From: Lachnospiraceae bacterium
GTDB taxonomy: Bacteria > Bacillota > Clostridia > Lachnospirales > Lachnospiraceae
DNA length: 64,000 nucleotides
Direction: 5' to 3'
NCBI GenBank assembly: GCA_017439675.1
Contig: JAFSIQ010000039.1
Location: 62,001 to 126,000 of the forward strand
The stretch's first letter is position 1; every line of letters starts with the position of its first letter. A program made the position numbers and the translations under genes. The notes under the pieces were generated by a model. The model saw only the letters and a program-made list of their open reading frames with translations. It did no database searches and was not told the DNA's origin. Shown here piece by piece: positions 9,773 to 18,602 of this stretch.

Positions 9773-9820
9773 GGCATATATCCTGTGCCCAGTTTTTCAC
9801 CCAAACACAATATCTTGTGC
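9773..9820 (-). promoter_or_regulatory. Tandem NrdR boxes upstream of nrdD
   Basis: The box at 9805-9820 (ACACAATATCTTGTGC on the + strand) is a near-perfect match to the NrdR operator consensus as I remember it (ACACWATATATTGTGT). A weaker copy lies at 9773-9788, sharing 10 of 16 bases with the first. Their starts are 32 bases apart (three helical turns), the spacing typical of NrdR sites. They begin immediately downstream of the -10 element, so NrdR with bound dATP/ATP would block initiation. The nrdR gene is not in the window. Confidence 0.72.
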
Positions 9821-9821
9821 T

Positions 9822-9850
9822 ATTGTATCTTATACTACAACAAAATGCAA
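9822..9850 (-). promoter_or_regulatory. nrdD promoter
   Basis: Read on the - strand: TTGCAT (9850-9845), 17-base spacer, TACAAT (9827-9822). The -35 element lies inside the arm of the hairpin at 9842-9891. The transcript would start close to 9815, inside the first NrdR box, and carry a leader of about 135 bases. Confidence 0.5.
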
Positions 9851-9891
9851 GGATTGTTTTCGATACAATTCGACAACAATCCTTGCATTTT
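9842..9891. other. Perfect 17-bp hairpin between the kinase-like gene and nrdD
   Basis: AAAATGCAAGGATTGTT (9842-9858) pairs perfectly with 9875-9891 around a 16-base loop. In the - direction it ends in a T-rich run, so it may be a second terminator for the cytidylate-kinase-like gene, or an operator overlapping the nrdD -35. Together with the hairpin at 9965-10010 and the NrdR boxes it accounts for most of the 9679-10033 spacer. Confidence 0.6.
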
Positions 9892-9964
9892 CGCACCCAT
9901 TGTATAAAGTGCACAATATTTTTCGGCAATATCACAAATTTATACCTCAAGGCATCCCAATCAA

Positions 9965-10010
9965 AAAGTGCGGTATTTGAACTCTTATACAATTTCAAAT
10001 ACCACACTTT
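9965..10010 (-). terminator. Terminator of the cytidylate-kinase-like gene
   Basis: A 17-bp stem with one mismatch (9965-9981 with 9994-10010), starting 23 bases past the stop codon and ending in TTTTTGA in the direction of transcription. Confidence 0.7.
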
Positions 10011-10033
10011 GACTCCTAGCATTCCATTTCTAC

Positions 10034-10654
10034 CTATAATACATCATCCGCATCGATTCCCTCCATGCGTTGCTTAATATACGTCTCTATTAAAGCCACC
10101 GTTTTGTTAATACCCAACTTACTATCATTGACACATAAATCATACCCACGGGAATCTCCCCATTTTCTCTCCGAATGACGATTGTGATAAGCCTTTCTTG
10201 CAATGTCATGACGCTTCATTTTCTTCAAAGCTTCTTTCTCAGAAATGTTAAACTTCTCTTTTACAGTCTCCAACTTAACTTCCTTATCTCCTAATATGAA
10301 AACTGTAATCAGCCCTTCTCTTCCTTTCAAAGCAGTCTCCGCACAACGTCCCACTACTACAAATGACTCCCCTACATCTGCTTTCTTTTGCAAAAATTCC
10401 GATTGCATATGAAACAATGCATCCTCCATAGAGTTGGAATGCCCTCGCACTCTTCGAGATACAATTGGAAGCTTCGGTCTTTCATCATATTTTTCCAAAT
10501 GTTTCACATCCAAACCCTTTTCCTCTGCAATATGGTCTAGCAAAGCCCTATCATACAACTTAATGCCCAAATCATCTGCAATCATGGCTGCTATATGATG
10601 TCCACTAGTTCCAAATTCACGACTAATCGAAATCATAATCTGCTTATCCGCCAT
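10034..10654 (-). CDS. Cytidylate kinase-like family protein
   Basis: A 206-residue protein of the AAA_26 / cytidylate-kinase-like family common in Clostridia. It begins with the strand ISISREFGTSGHHIA, the position of the phosphate-binding loop, but lacks a classical GxxxxGK[ST]; this degenerate loop is typical of the family. FVVVGRCAE and the basic stretch RKAYHNRHSERKWGD resemble the lid region of nucleotide kinases. Substrate is unknown; true cytidylate kinase (cmk) is longer and different. The ATG at 10654 follows GGAGGG with good spacing; the longer start at 10687 was rejected. Single gene with its own terminator. Confidence 0.75.
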   Translation of the reverse strand: MADKQIMISISREFGTSGHHIAAMIADDLGIKLYDRALLDHIAEEKGLDVKHLEKYDERPKLPIVSRRVRGHSNSMEDALFHMQSEFLQKKADVGESFVVVGRCAETALKGREGLITVFILGDKEVKLETVKEKFNISEKEALKKMKRHDIARKAYHNRHSERKWGDSRGYDLCVNDSKLGINKTVALIETYIKQRMEGIDADDVL

Positions 10655-10769
10655 ACATATCCCTCCTGTTCTGCTGTATAAATCCAAATCACTTCTATAT
10701 TGTAATTATAACAAATTTTTTAAGTTTATTGTATTCAAACTTCACACTCACCAAAGTTCTTTCGGATAT

Positions 10770-12125
10770 TTAGAAATACCTCACAAAAATAACCACCATG
10801 GAAATCAATATGACAATTATAGTTGCTGGAGCCGCTGTCTTACAGTATCTCCCCCAACCGATCGGATAACCATTTTTCGCTGCGACTGCAGTTCCCACTA
10901 CGTTAGCAGATGCTCCAATCGGAGTAGCACTACCACCGATATCGGTACCCATAGAAAGTCCCCAGGCAAGCACAGACAAATCTACCCCTGTAGTTGCTGC
11001 AAGACTCTTGATGACCGGTATCATCGTAGCAGCAAATGGAATATTGTCTACAAAAGCGCTGGCAACCGCTGATACCCAAAGGATAATAGCAACCATTACC
11101 TTATAATTACCACCGCTGACATCCCCAATCCATTCTGCAATCACCTCTAACACACCCGTTTGCTCTAATCCACCTACGACCATGAACAAGCCGATAAAGA
11201 AAACCAGTGTCTTATAATCCACCTTTTTAAGAATTTCTAGCACATCCTTTCCTGCAGCAATCAATGTTACCACCGCAACCACTGTACCAATAAACGCCAC
11301 AGTTAAATGCGTCTGCGCATGCGTAATCAACAACACAACCGCACAACAAAAAATAATTGTACTAATTATCAAGTCTTTCTTACTCTTAATGGCCTCTTTG
11401 GGCTCTGGCATAGTAGAAGGGTCTACCGCCTCCCCATTTCTTGGAACCAATTCCTTCCGATACACCAAATAAAAATAAATCAATATAACAATCAGGCTAA
11501 TTCCTGCAATCACACCTGTATTCGTCACAAAATCCGCAAAGGAATATCCCAAAGAAGTTCCAATAATAATGTTTGGTGGGTCACCACACATAGTGGCAGA
11601 ACCGCCAAGATTAGCACAGAATATCTCCGCCAAAATCATCGGAACCGGATTCAGTTTTAACAACTTAGCAAGCTCCACTGTAACAGCCGCCAAGAACAAA
11701 ATAACGGTAATACTGTCGATAAACATAGATAATATTGCCGACATAATCATGAATACAATAAATAATGGTACCGGCTTGTAATTCACAAGCTTTGCCAGCT
11801 TCATACAAAGCCACTGGAAAAATCCGGCCTTTGCCATTCCTTCCACCATAATCATCATGCCTGCTATAAAAATGATAGTTGCCCAGTTAATGCCTGCGGT
11901 AGACTCCTCCGCTCCCACAGCATACCAGAACCCAACTGTAAAGATACTACGCAGATTCAGTGTGTTCCAAACTGCGTCCATGCTCTGCATTCCTAATCCG
12001 AACACAAGAACCAGTGTCATCAGTCCGCATCCCAAGGTAACGATGTGTCTTTCAATCTTATCCATCACCACTAATACGAACATTGCAACAAAAATAAGTG
12101 TTGCCAAAATTTGTGCCGTCAACAT
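10770..12125 (-). CDS. ArsB/NhaD-type (SLC13-like) ion permease
   Basis: An integral membrane transporter of about 451 residues with roughly 11-12 hydrophobic helices. The family's duplicated core is visible: DSITVILFLAAVTVE and GGSATMCGDPPNIIIGT in the first half, DNIPFAATMIPVI and GTDIGGSATPIGASANVVG in the second. Such proteins move Na+/H+, arsenite or dicarboxylates; substrate cannot be told from sequence, and no arsenic-resistance genes are adjacent. The longest frame starts with GTG at 12131, but the ATG at 12125 lies 8 bases after GGAGG and is preferred. No clear terminator was found between it and the kinase-like gene. Confidence 0.85.
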   Translation of the reverse strand: MLTAQILATLIFVAMFVLVVMDKIERHIVTLGCGLMTLVLVFGLGMQSMDAVWNTLNLRSIFTVGFWYAVGAEESTAGINWATIIFIAGMMIMVEGMAKAGFFQWLCMKLAKLVNYKPVPLFIVFMIMSAILSMFIDSITVILFLAAVTVELAKLLKLNPVPMILAEIFCANLGGSATMCGDPPNIIIGTSLGYSFADFVTNTGVIAGISLIVILIYFYLVYRKELVPRNGEAVDPSTMPEPKEAIKSKKDLIISTIIFCCAVVLLITHAQTHLTVAFIGTVVAVVTLIAAGKDVLEILKKVDYKTLVFFIGLFMVVGGLEQTGVLEVIAEWIGDVSGGNYKVMVAIILWVSAVASAFVDNIPFAATMIPVIKSLAATTGVDLSVLAWGLSMGTDIGGSATPIGASANVVGTAVAAKNGYPIGWGRYCKTAAPATIIVILISMVVIFVRYF

Positions 12126-12463
12126 ATGCACGTCCTCCTACCCTCGTACCGTCGTCGAACAAGTCACTATTTTGCTAATTTCTCTGTCACTGGCGGTATG
12201 TAATTTGCTACTACTTAGAGCTAAGCAGAATTATTAAAAATGTACGATAAATGCGAAGCATTTTCGAATGTAGCCCTGAGTAGTTAGTGTACTTTTTGTA
12301 ACCTCTCTTTCTTCACGGTTACAATTCGTTTCATATTATAGTACTCTGTTCACCGGAAAAATAGATTAAATTTTCATAAAAAACAAAGAGTTTTTTCTAT
12401 TTTTTTATGCAGAATTCAAATAGAACGCCATGGTCATCCCAACTCGTTACTACTACCAAAACA
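12126..12463. other. Non-coding spacer with one inverted repeat, upstream of the permease gene
   Basis: No gene is visible. A nested inverted repeat lies at 12236-12297: the outer arms AAAAATGTAC and GTACTTTTT pair with one bulge, and AAATGC-GAA-GCATTT (12249-12263) forms an inner hairpin. It may be a terminator or a leader structure for the permease. The last ~100 bases before the structured element are AT-rich. Confidence 0.35.
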
Positions 12464-12600
12464 AAGAATGTGCTCTGCACATTCTTCGCGCGCGAGCGGT
12501 GTCCAACGGACATACTTCTGTTCCGCGAGCTGCGCATCCTCACGGAGTGTTTTTGTGATATAGGAAATTACTCAACGAGGAATTTCCTATATCACAAAAA
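12464..12600. repeat. Structured, locally GC-rich palindromic element
   Basis: Three inverted repeats follow each other: a perfect 10-bp stem with 3-base loop (12464-12486), a GC-rich section with the short palindrome TGTCC-AAC-GGACA (12500-12512) flanked by GCGC-containing arms (about 12487-12536), and a perfect 20-bp stem with an 11-base loop (12550-12600). The middle section is far richer in GC than the surrounding spacer. It looks like a dispersed palindromic repeat or an unclassified structured RNA; I cannot test copy number from one window. Confidence 0.5.
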
Positions 12601-12629
12601 GACACTGCACTCTCGTACAATGTCTTTTT
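12597..12629 (-). terminator. Probable terminator of the tRNA-Tyr/tRNA-Leu transcript
   Basis: AAAAGACA and TGTCTTTT arms flank a 17-base interior; it begins 4 bases after the tRNA-Leu 3' end and ends in a T-run on the - strand. It abuts the 20-bp hairpin at 12550-12600, which may act as a second terminator. Confidence 0.55.
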
Positions 12630-12632
12630 TCA

Positions 12633-12719
12633 TGCCGGCGACCGGAATCGAACCGGTACGGGAGTATAAGTCCCGCAGGATTTTAAGTCCTGTGCGTCTG
12701 CCAGTTCCGCCACGCCGGC
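12633..12719 (-). tRNA. tRNA-Leu (anticodon UAA)
   Basis: An 87-base class II tRNA on the - strand. The acceptor stem GCCGGCG pairs with CGCCGGC, followed by discriminator A. The anticodon stem CAGGA/TCCTG encloses the loop CTTAAAA, giving UAA. A long variable arm (CGGGACTTATACTCCCG) identifies a leucine-type tRNA, and the T-arm has GGTTCGATTCC. CCA is not encoded. It lies about 85 bases downstream of tRNA-Tyr and is probably processed from the same transcript. Confidence 0.95.
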
Positions 12720-12805
12720 TTTTTAAGATGCTACGCCTAACTCTTATGAGCTTACGGTTTTTGACTCAAGCTACGTCTTCCAACTAACTATCGCCTAGCA
12801 TCAAG

Positions 12806-12887
12806 TGGACGGAGGTGGATTCGAACCACCGAAGCAATATGCAGCAGATTTACAGTCTGTCCCCTTTGGCCACTCGGGAATCCGTCC
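12806..12887 (-). tRNA. tRNA-Tyr (anticodon GUA)
   Basis: An 82-base class II tRNA on the - strand. Acceptor GGACGGA pairs with TCCGTCC plus discriminator A. The anticodon stem CAGA/TCTG holds loop CTGTAAA, giving GUA for tyrosine. The variable arm is long, as expected for bacterial tRNA-Tyr, and the T-arm contains GGTTCGAATCC. No encoded CCA. First gene of the pair with tRNA-Leu. Confidence 0.95.
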
Positions 12888-12921
12888 ATTTACTCGATTA
12901 GTCACTTTACGACCGCTTGTC

Positions 12922-12950
12922 ATTATATCTCAACCTATATAAAAATGCAA
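12922..12950 (-). promoter_or_regulatory. Promoter of the tRNA-Tyr/tRNA-Leu operon
   Basis: On the - strand: TTGCAT (12950-12945), 17-base spacer, perfect TATAAT (12927-12922), about 35 bases before the tRNA-Tyr 5' end. The -35 element is part of the stem of the neighbouring amylase terminator. Confidence 0.7.
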
Positions 12951-12978
12951 GAAGAAATTGTGCTTCCTTCTTGCATTT
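12943..12978 (-). terminator. Terminator of the GH13 amylase gene
   Basis: A perfect 12-bp stem, AAATGCAAGAAG (12943-12954) with CTTCTTGCATTT (12967-12978), followed by TTATATAG on the - strand, 43 bases past the stop codon. Confidence 0.8.
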
Positions 12979-13020
12979 CAACATTGCTTTCACCTACCAA
13001 AAATTCATGGTAACTTTCAT

Positions 13021-15126
13021 TTATTCCGCCTTTAAAACAATCGCAGAAATCTTTGGCATGGATACAAACAACTGATTGTTCTCCACACGGTACAGCTTTG
13101 GTTCTAATACATAGCTTTCCTCGGTAGTTAAGATGAGCTGCTTCAATGTGTCGCCGTTAACCATGCCCAAACGATCCACATCCAGACTCAACTGAACCTC
13201 CTCATAGTTATTATTCATAACAATAAGCATCTTTTCCTTACGGTCAAACCTTCCGTAGGCAATCACCTTGTGGGCGCCATACAAAAACAACAGAGAACCT
13301 CGCTTTAACACCTCATTTTCTTTGTGTATACGAATCATATCCCGATGGAACAATATAAGCTCCTTATCCTCGCGTCCCCAAGGATAGGTTCTACGATTAT
13401 CTGGGTCAGTCCAACCACACATTCCAGCCTCATCGCCGTAATATACCGTCGGTGCCCCCGGCCATGTCATCTGAAATACAACCGCTTCACGCAACACGCC
13501 CTTGTTGACATTTTCATTCGCCGCATCCGGACCTAAAGAATGGGTACGTCCCACTCTTCGATTGGTTCGAGTTAAGAATCTTGAATGGTCATGGTTGGAA
13601 AGCTCATTCATAGAAACCTCTATCGACTGCTGATGAAAACGACTCATATGGTGTCGCATAGCACCAATAAACGCATCCGGATTCCCCAACAAGTCTCCTC
13701 TAAACTCATCCGAGTGCTTTTCCACGCCTGTCAAAAACCAAGTAATCGGCTCCATAAATGCATCATAGTTCATAACTGTATCCCACTGGTCACCCTGTAA
13801 CCAGTTGTATGGGTCACCATAATGCTCCGCTAAAATAATCGCATTCGGATTGGCTTCCTTCACTACCTTTCGGAAGTCTCTCCAAAATCTGTGATTAAAG
13901 TCCTCAGAATGCCCCAAATCCGCCGCTACATCTAATCTCCATCCATCCACATTGTACGGTGGAGAAACCCATTTCTTGCCTACATCTAATATATACTGAT
14001 AAAGTTCCTTCGAACCTTCATAATTCAACTTTGGTAACGTATCATGTCCCCACCAGCCATCATACGTAGTGTTATACGGGAACGCATTTTCATCGTGGAA
14101 CTTAAAGAAGTCATGATATGGACTATCCTTTGCTGGATAAGCACCCTTTTCATATCCTTCCTGATTCTCATAAATCAACTCTCTGTCAATCCATTTATTA
14201 AAGGAACCACAATGGTTAAACACACCATCTAGTATAATCTTCATACCACGTCGGTGTACCTCTTCCACCAATTGGCGGAATAATTCATTGCTGGCTTCCA
14301 AGTTCTCTTTACTAGTAACACGGGTGATATATCTGGTAGAATTCTTATTCAAGGTATCTCCAGGCTGCAAACATTCGCCCTCATCCTTCACAATACAGCC
14401 CAAATGTGGGTCAATATAATCATAATCCTGAATATCATACTTGTGATTGGATGGAGAAACAAATATCGGATTGAGGTAAAGAACCTCCACACCCAAATCC
14501 TGCAAATAGTCCAACTTGTTCATAACGCCCTGCAAATCACCGCCATAGAAGCAACGGACATCCATCGCATCTGGGTACTTCGCCCAATCCGTAATTCTTC
14601 GAGTTCCCTCACCAATGTAATAATACTCGTTGTCCAATACATCGTTACTGGTATCGCCATTGCAAAATCGGTCCACATAAATTTGATAAAACACTGCACC
14701 TTTCGCCCAATCCGGCGTAGAAAATCCCGGTGCAATGCAGAAATTATAGGTCGGATTCACCTCTGTCTGCACACCCAACTTATTGTAATAACAGGTAGAA
14801 TTACCTGCCACAACTTCAAAATAATACTCTACTCTATCTGTTCCTACCGGCGGCAAGGTGACCGCATGGTAATCAAACAAGACATCCGACTCTACAACCT
14901 GCATTTCATAACGCTCACCATCGCAAATCATGTACACCATGTCTACATTAGCTTTTGCGGTACGAAACTTAATGGTCACCTCATCCCCTGGCATCGGCTC
15001 CTGAGGAATGCGATAATCCCTTGTACCGTCTGAAAACAAGGCATCTGGACGCAATGCTGGCTTATTTTGAAACACATATGTCAACACTTTCTGCGCCTTG
15101 TTAAAATTCTTAAAAGAGAAACCCAT
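13021..15126 (-). CDS. GH13 alpha-amylase family enzyme (neopullulanase / cyclomaltodextrinase type)
   Basis: A 701-residue enzyme that should hydrolyse alpha-glucan oligosaccharides. An N-terminal beta-sandwich resembling CBM34 (residues ~20-125) precedes the (beta/alpha)8 barrel, which begins at WAKGAVFYQIYVDRF. All four GH13 regions are intact: DGVFNHCG (I), DGWRLDVAADL with the nucleophile Asp (II), ILAEHYG with the acid/base Glu (III) and ELSNHDHSR (IV). A C-terminal beta domain follows. No signal peptide is present, so it acts in the cytosol on imported maltodextrins, unlike secreted amylases. GGAGG lies 7 bases before the ATG. It has its own terminator; no sugar transporter adjoins it. 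Confidence 0.9.
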   Translation of the reverse strand: MGFSFKNFNKAQKVLTYVFQNKPALRPDALFSDGTRDYRIPQEPMPGDEVTIKFRTAKANVDMVYMICDGERYEMQVVESDVLFDYHAVTLPPVGTDRVEYYFEVVAGNSTCYYNKLGVQTEVNPTYNFCIAPGFSTPDWAKGAVFYQIYVDRFCNGDTSNDVLDNEYYYIGEGTRRITDWAKYPDAMDVRCFYGGDLQGVMNKLDYLQDLGVEVLYLNPIFVSPSNHKYDIQDYDYIDPHLGCIVKDEGECLQPGDTLNKNSTRYITRVTSKENLEASNELFRQLVEEVHRRGMKIILDGVFNHCGSFNKWIDRELIYENQEGYEKGAYPAKDSPYHDFFKFHDENAFPYNTTYDGWWGHDTLPKLNYEGSKELYQYILDVGKKWVSPPYNVDGWRLDVAADLGHSEDFNHRFWRDFRKVVKEANPNAIILAEHYGDPYNWLQGDQWDTVMNYDAFMEPITWFLTGVEKHSDEFRGDLLGNPDAFIGAMRHHMSRFHQQSIEVSMNELSNHDHSRFLTRTNRRVGRTHSLGPDAANENVNKGVLREAVVFQMTWPGAPTVYYGDEAGMCGWTDPDNRRTYPWGREDKELILFHRDMIRIHKENEVLKRGSLLFLYGAHKVIAYGRFDRKEKMLIVMNNNYEEVQLSLDVDRLGMVNGDTLKQLILTTEESYVLEPKLYRVENNQLFVSMPKISAIVLKAE

Positions 15127-15236
15127 ATATATCCTCCGTCACGAAGAAGCTCTTCATGAATATTATAATTATCATATTGCACGGTATACCCATACATGCA
15201 ATATTTTACCTTATTCTGACAAATATATCAACGAAT

Positions 15237-16313
15237 TTACTTCCTTTTATTTTTGTTTATGAAAAACACTATAAGTGTGATAGCCACTGCTACCACTAAA
15301 TCAATTGTAAGAACAAAAACCACAAGCTGCCATATGTATCTATATAAATGATACAATAAATTCTGCTCACAGCTCACTGCTGTCACGCTGTCACCCAACA
15401 ATTCATGGTCATGCACGCTAGTTTTACAATAATAATTAGAAAATCCAATCAAATCCCTATCCACAAAATCATAGTTCTCATCAAGGCAGTCCTGAAGCAT
15501 TTTCTTTCTCCCTTCCACGGAAAAGAATTTTCCATTCAATGTACAGTCTCTCATAATTTTATATGCATCACTGCCATTACATGTATAATCGTAGGACAAC
15601 CCCTCAACGGTATCTGCATTTATTTCTTCTGCAAGCTCGTAACAATCAAGCCCCTCTGTATCTGGAACCTCTAATTGTATGATTTCCATCAATGCAAAAT
15701 CTGTCACTTCCGGATAATCGACATCTCCCTCTGGATTGCATTCCACCTTATAAATGCTTACCTGCTGTGGAATTACCTGCATATCGTCTAGATAAAAGCG
15801 ATCAAATACTAGCTGATAATAACGATATCGCTCCACCATTTCCGTGGCATTCTTGTCATAAGAATAATAGGAATCCTCCCAATATCCACGATATTGATTC
15901 AAAATCTCCTGATTATCCAAGGTAAAAAAGGTGGAAGATTGCTCATCCCCACCTACGGAAGAGATTCTAATACACATTTTATCCTCATCTAAAAACCATG
16001 TTCCATCCGCAAGCACAAAATCCTGTGCCAGACCAATATTATTATTATATATAAGCAAACCAAACTGTAGTTGCAATTCCTCTTGGCGACGCAATTCTAC
16101 CTCTGTCAGTTCTCTGCCAAGAATTTCAGAATAGCTTTCTTGGGCATCATCCTGTTCTGTATCCTCTAGCTTCCTTCCCGCAAGATTCAACCCCATGGAT
16201 TCCTGCTCCATTTTCTTATCTACAGCACGAACCGCAATCAGTTCAACCGCCACCACTATTACAAACACCACACTTGCCAGTAATAACCATTTTCCAAATT
16301 GTTTCTTCTCCAT
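15237..16313 (-). CDS. Hypothetical membrane protein with one helix at each end
   Basis: I do not recognise this 358-residue protein. A transmembrane helix lies near the amino end (LLLASVVFVIVVAVELIAV, residues ~9-27) and another near the carboxyl end (VVFVLTIDLVVAVAITLIVFF), leaving a ~290-residue, acidic, probably extracytoplasmic middle part. It ends in a basic cytoplasmic tail, NKNKRK. GAGGAG lies 7 bases before the ATG at 16313; the longer start at 16346 has no ribosome site. It is a single gene with its own promoter. An envelope or sporulation-related role is possible but nothing in the sequence proves it. Confidence 0.6.
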   Translation of the reverse strand: MEKKQFGKWLLLASVVFVIVVAVELIAVRAVDKKMEQESMGLNLAGRKLEDTEQDDAQESYSEILGRELTEVELRRQEELQLQFGLLIYNNNIGLAQDFVLADGTWFLDEDKMCIRISSVGGDEQSSTFFTLDNQEILNQYRGYWEDSYYSYDKNATEMVERYRYYQLVFDRFYLDDMQVIPQQVSIYKVECNPEGDVDYPEVTDFALMEIIQLEVPDTEGLDCYELAEEINADTVEGLSYDYTCNGSDAYKIMRDCTLNGKFFSVEGRKKMLQDCLDENYDFVDRDLIGFSNYYCKTSVHDHELLGDSVTAVSCEQNLLYHLYRYIWQLVVFVLTIDLVVAVAITLIVFFINKNKRK

Positions 16314-16360
16314 AATACATCTCCTCTTCCCATTATATTGATACATGTTACATCAACTAC

Positions 16361-16388
16361 ATTATCATGCTCCCCAAAGACTCGTCAA
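16361..16388 (-). promoter_or_regulatory. Probable promoter of the hypothetical membrane protein gene
   Basis: On the - strand: TTGACG (16388-16383), 16-base spacer, GATAAT (16366-16361), about 48 bases before the ATG. Confidence 0.45.
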
Positions 16389-16761
16389 CGCATTTCCGAA
16401 AATGAATGCAAACAACCAAGCTTTCTACTTATGTATTTTCATAATGACGAATTAAGTTCATTTTTCCAAAGTAAAAAGGACAGCCAACCGATCGACTGTC
16501 CTTTCTGGAGAAGGTATTTTTTTGTTACTTATGGGGTGTAGCAAAAAAACTATATAATGTATTGGGGGGGTTACAAGTATTATTATATCCATTTCGTTTT
16601 AAAAGTGTTCACAAACAATCTGCTAATTTCAAAAAAGTTTTGTGCAAAACGTCAAATACTTTTGGACAAACCCACCAATTTCGACCCTTTTTTGTTGATT
16701 TTGTTTAAATCAAAACTCTTGACACAACATTTTGAACAAAATGCACAACGAATTCCGACAT
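16389..16761. other. AT-rich spacer downstream of ftsH, with terminator-like hairpins
   Basis: No gene is visible. A clear hairpin with T-tracts lies at 16475-16504 (AAAGGACAG with CTGTCCTTT), and a weaker one with six T's in the ftsH direction lies at 16632-16651; either could end the ftsH transcript. A run of seven G's occurs at about 16563-16569, and a + strand TATAAT near 16553 has no well-placed -35 or gene. Confidence 0.5.
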
Positions 16762-18597
16762 TCAACTCTCAAACAAAGACTCAAATTCTTCTCTGTCGAT
16801 ACGCTCTTTCTCCAGCAGACGCTCCGCACACTTGTGTAAAACATCCACATTGTCTTCTAAAATCTTTCTCGCTTCCACATAACACTCATCTACAATACGC
16901 TTCACTTCCCGATCAATGGTAGACGTCGTCTGTTCGCCTAACATCTTACGATGACCAATATCTCTGCCGACAAAGGTTTCTTCTTCGTTCTCTGTCTCGT
17001 AATTAATTAAACCAAGCTCCTCAGACATACCATACTTTACAACCATGGCTCTTGCTGCTGCTGTAGCCTGTTTAATATCTTGAGATGCGCCTGTTGTGAC
17101 ATCACCAAAAATCATTTCCTCTGCAATACGTCCACCAAGAGATACCTTGATATCCTGCAAAATCTTATTCTTTGTCTTGAACATATTGTCGTTCTCTGGA
17201 AGAGGCATGGTATATCCTGCAGCACTCTCGCCAGTAGGAATAATAGAAACTGTATAAACAGGTCCAACGCCTTCTAACAAATGAAACAAAATTGCATGAC
17301 CTGCTTCGTGATATGCGGTATTGCGACGCTCTGACTCTGGTATCAAGCGGGACTTTCGCTCTGTACCGATACCAACCTTGATAAATGCCTTATCCACATC
17401 TTCCTTCACAATAAACTTACGATTATCCTTTGCCGCATTGATTGCAGATTCATTCATCAAGTTTTCCAAATCTGCACCTGCAAAGCCTGCCGTGGTTCTT
17501 GCAATTTCATGCAAATCCACATCTTCGCTCAATGGTTTCTTACGGGTATGAACCTTCAAAATATCCTCTCTACCCTTTACATCTGGTCTACCTACATTGA
17601 CTTTACGATCAAAACGTCCCGGACGAAGAATAGCAGGGTCCAAAATATCCACACGGTTGGTTGCCGCCAACACAATAATTCCCTCATTGACAGAAAAGCC
17701 ATCCATTTCTACTAACATCTGATTCAAGGTCTGCTCACGCTCATCATGACCGCCACCAAGACCGCTACCTCTTCTTCTAGCCACCGCGTCAATCTCATCA
17801 ATAAAAACAATACATGGTGCATTTTTCTTGGCATCTGCAAACAAATCCCTTACACGGGATGCACCGACACCAACAAACATTTCCACAAAATCAGAACCAG
17901 AGATGGTAAAAAATGGTACATGCGCTTCACCGGCTACCGCCTTAGCAAGTAAAGTTTTACCAGTTCCCGGAGGACCCACTAGCAAAATACCCTTCGGTAT
18001 TCTTGCGCCAAGCTCTACATATTTTGCAGGATTCTTAAGGAAATCTACCACTTCCTCTAAATCCTCTTTCTCCTCCCTTAGACCTGCCACATCCTCAAAG
18101 GTAGTTTTGTTATCGGTCTCGGAGGTCATTTTGGCGCGGCTCTTTCCAAAATTAGCCATAGCACCACCGCCACCGCTAGCACCTTGCATACCAATCATTA
18201 ACATGGCAAAAATAACAAGCGCAACCAAACCAACGATGTACGGCAACATTTTCTCCAACAGACTCGGACGCACCACGTCACTCATCTGATATTTAACCTT
18301 ATCCGTCTTTCCCTCTAGGTCATCATACATCTCTTGAAACTCATTCACATCTGAAATATAAAAAATAACCTTGGAGCGATCCGTCATCGTCACTTCTACT
18401 GTACCGGTTGGCACCTCTGCATTCTGTTGCACATACACGCCTTCTACTTTCCCAGCTTTCACTGCGGCTGCAAAATCCGCCTCTGTGTAAGTTAAATCCA
18501 CATTCTGACTTCCTCCGCTAATCAAAGCAAGCACACCAAAAATGAGCATAAATACTAGCAGATAGGAAATCATGCTTCTCCTTACGTTTTTGTTCAT
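16762..18597 (-). CDS. ftsH: ATP-dependent zinc metalloprotease FtsH
   Basis: A membrane-anchored AAA+ protease of 611 residues that degrades misfolded membrane proteins and regulators. Two membrane helices (residues ~9-29 and ~112-132) flank the extracytoplasmic domain. The AAA module has Walker A GPPGTGKT near residue 204, Walker B IVFIDEID and the second region of homology [20 protein letters not shown]. The zinc site is HEAGH near residue 430. AAAGGAG, encoded inside the last codons of hpt, is its ribosome site. Last gene of the spoIIE-tilS-hpt-ftsH run, the conserved Firmicutes order. Confidence 0.97.
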   Translation of the reverse strand: MNKNVRRSMISYLLVFMLIFGVLALISGGSQNVDLTYTEADFAAAVKAGKVEGVYVQQNAEVPTGTVEVTMTDRSKVIFYISDVNEFQEMYDDLEGKTDKVKYQMSDVVRPSLLEKMLPYIVGLVALVIFAMLMIGMQGASGGGGAMANFGKSRAKMTSETDNKTTFEDVAGLREEKEDLEEVVDFLKNPAKYVELGARIPKGILLVGPPGTGKTLLAKAVAGEAHVPFFTISGSDFVEMFVGVGASRVRDLFADAKKNAPCIVFIDEIDAVARRRGSGLGGGHDEREQTLNQMLVEMDGFSVNEGIIVLAATNRVDILDPAILRPGRFDRKVNVGRPDVKGREDILKVHTRKKPLSEDVDLHEIARTTAGFAGADLENLMNESAINAAKDNRKFIVKEDVDKAFIKVGIGTERKSRLIPESERRNTAYHEAGHAILFHLLEGVGPVYTVSIIPTGESAAGYTMPLPENDNMFKTKNKILQDIKVSLGGRIAEEMIFGDVTTGASQDIKQATAAARAMVVKYGMSEELGLINYETENEEETFVGRDIGHRKMLGEQTTSTIDREVKRIVDECYVEARKILEDNVDVLHKCAERLLEKERIDREEFESLFES

Positions 18598-18602
18598 AGT
18601 TA

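Noticed and set aside
9487..10077. A 196-codon + strand frame opposite the nrdD upstream region
   Set aside because: It overlaps nrdD, NrdR boxes and two hairpins on the other strand and shows no protein-like composition.
12407..12787. A + strand frame crossing the structured element and tRNA-Leu
   Set aside because: It runs antisense through a tRNA and through hairpins and has no ribosome site.
16553..16570. TATAAT followed by a G-run on the + strand as a promoter of a small RNA
   Set aside because: No -35 at a suitable distance and no downstream structure or gene.
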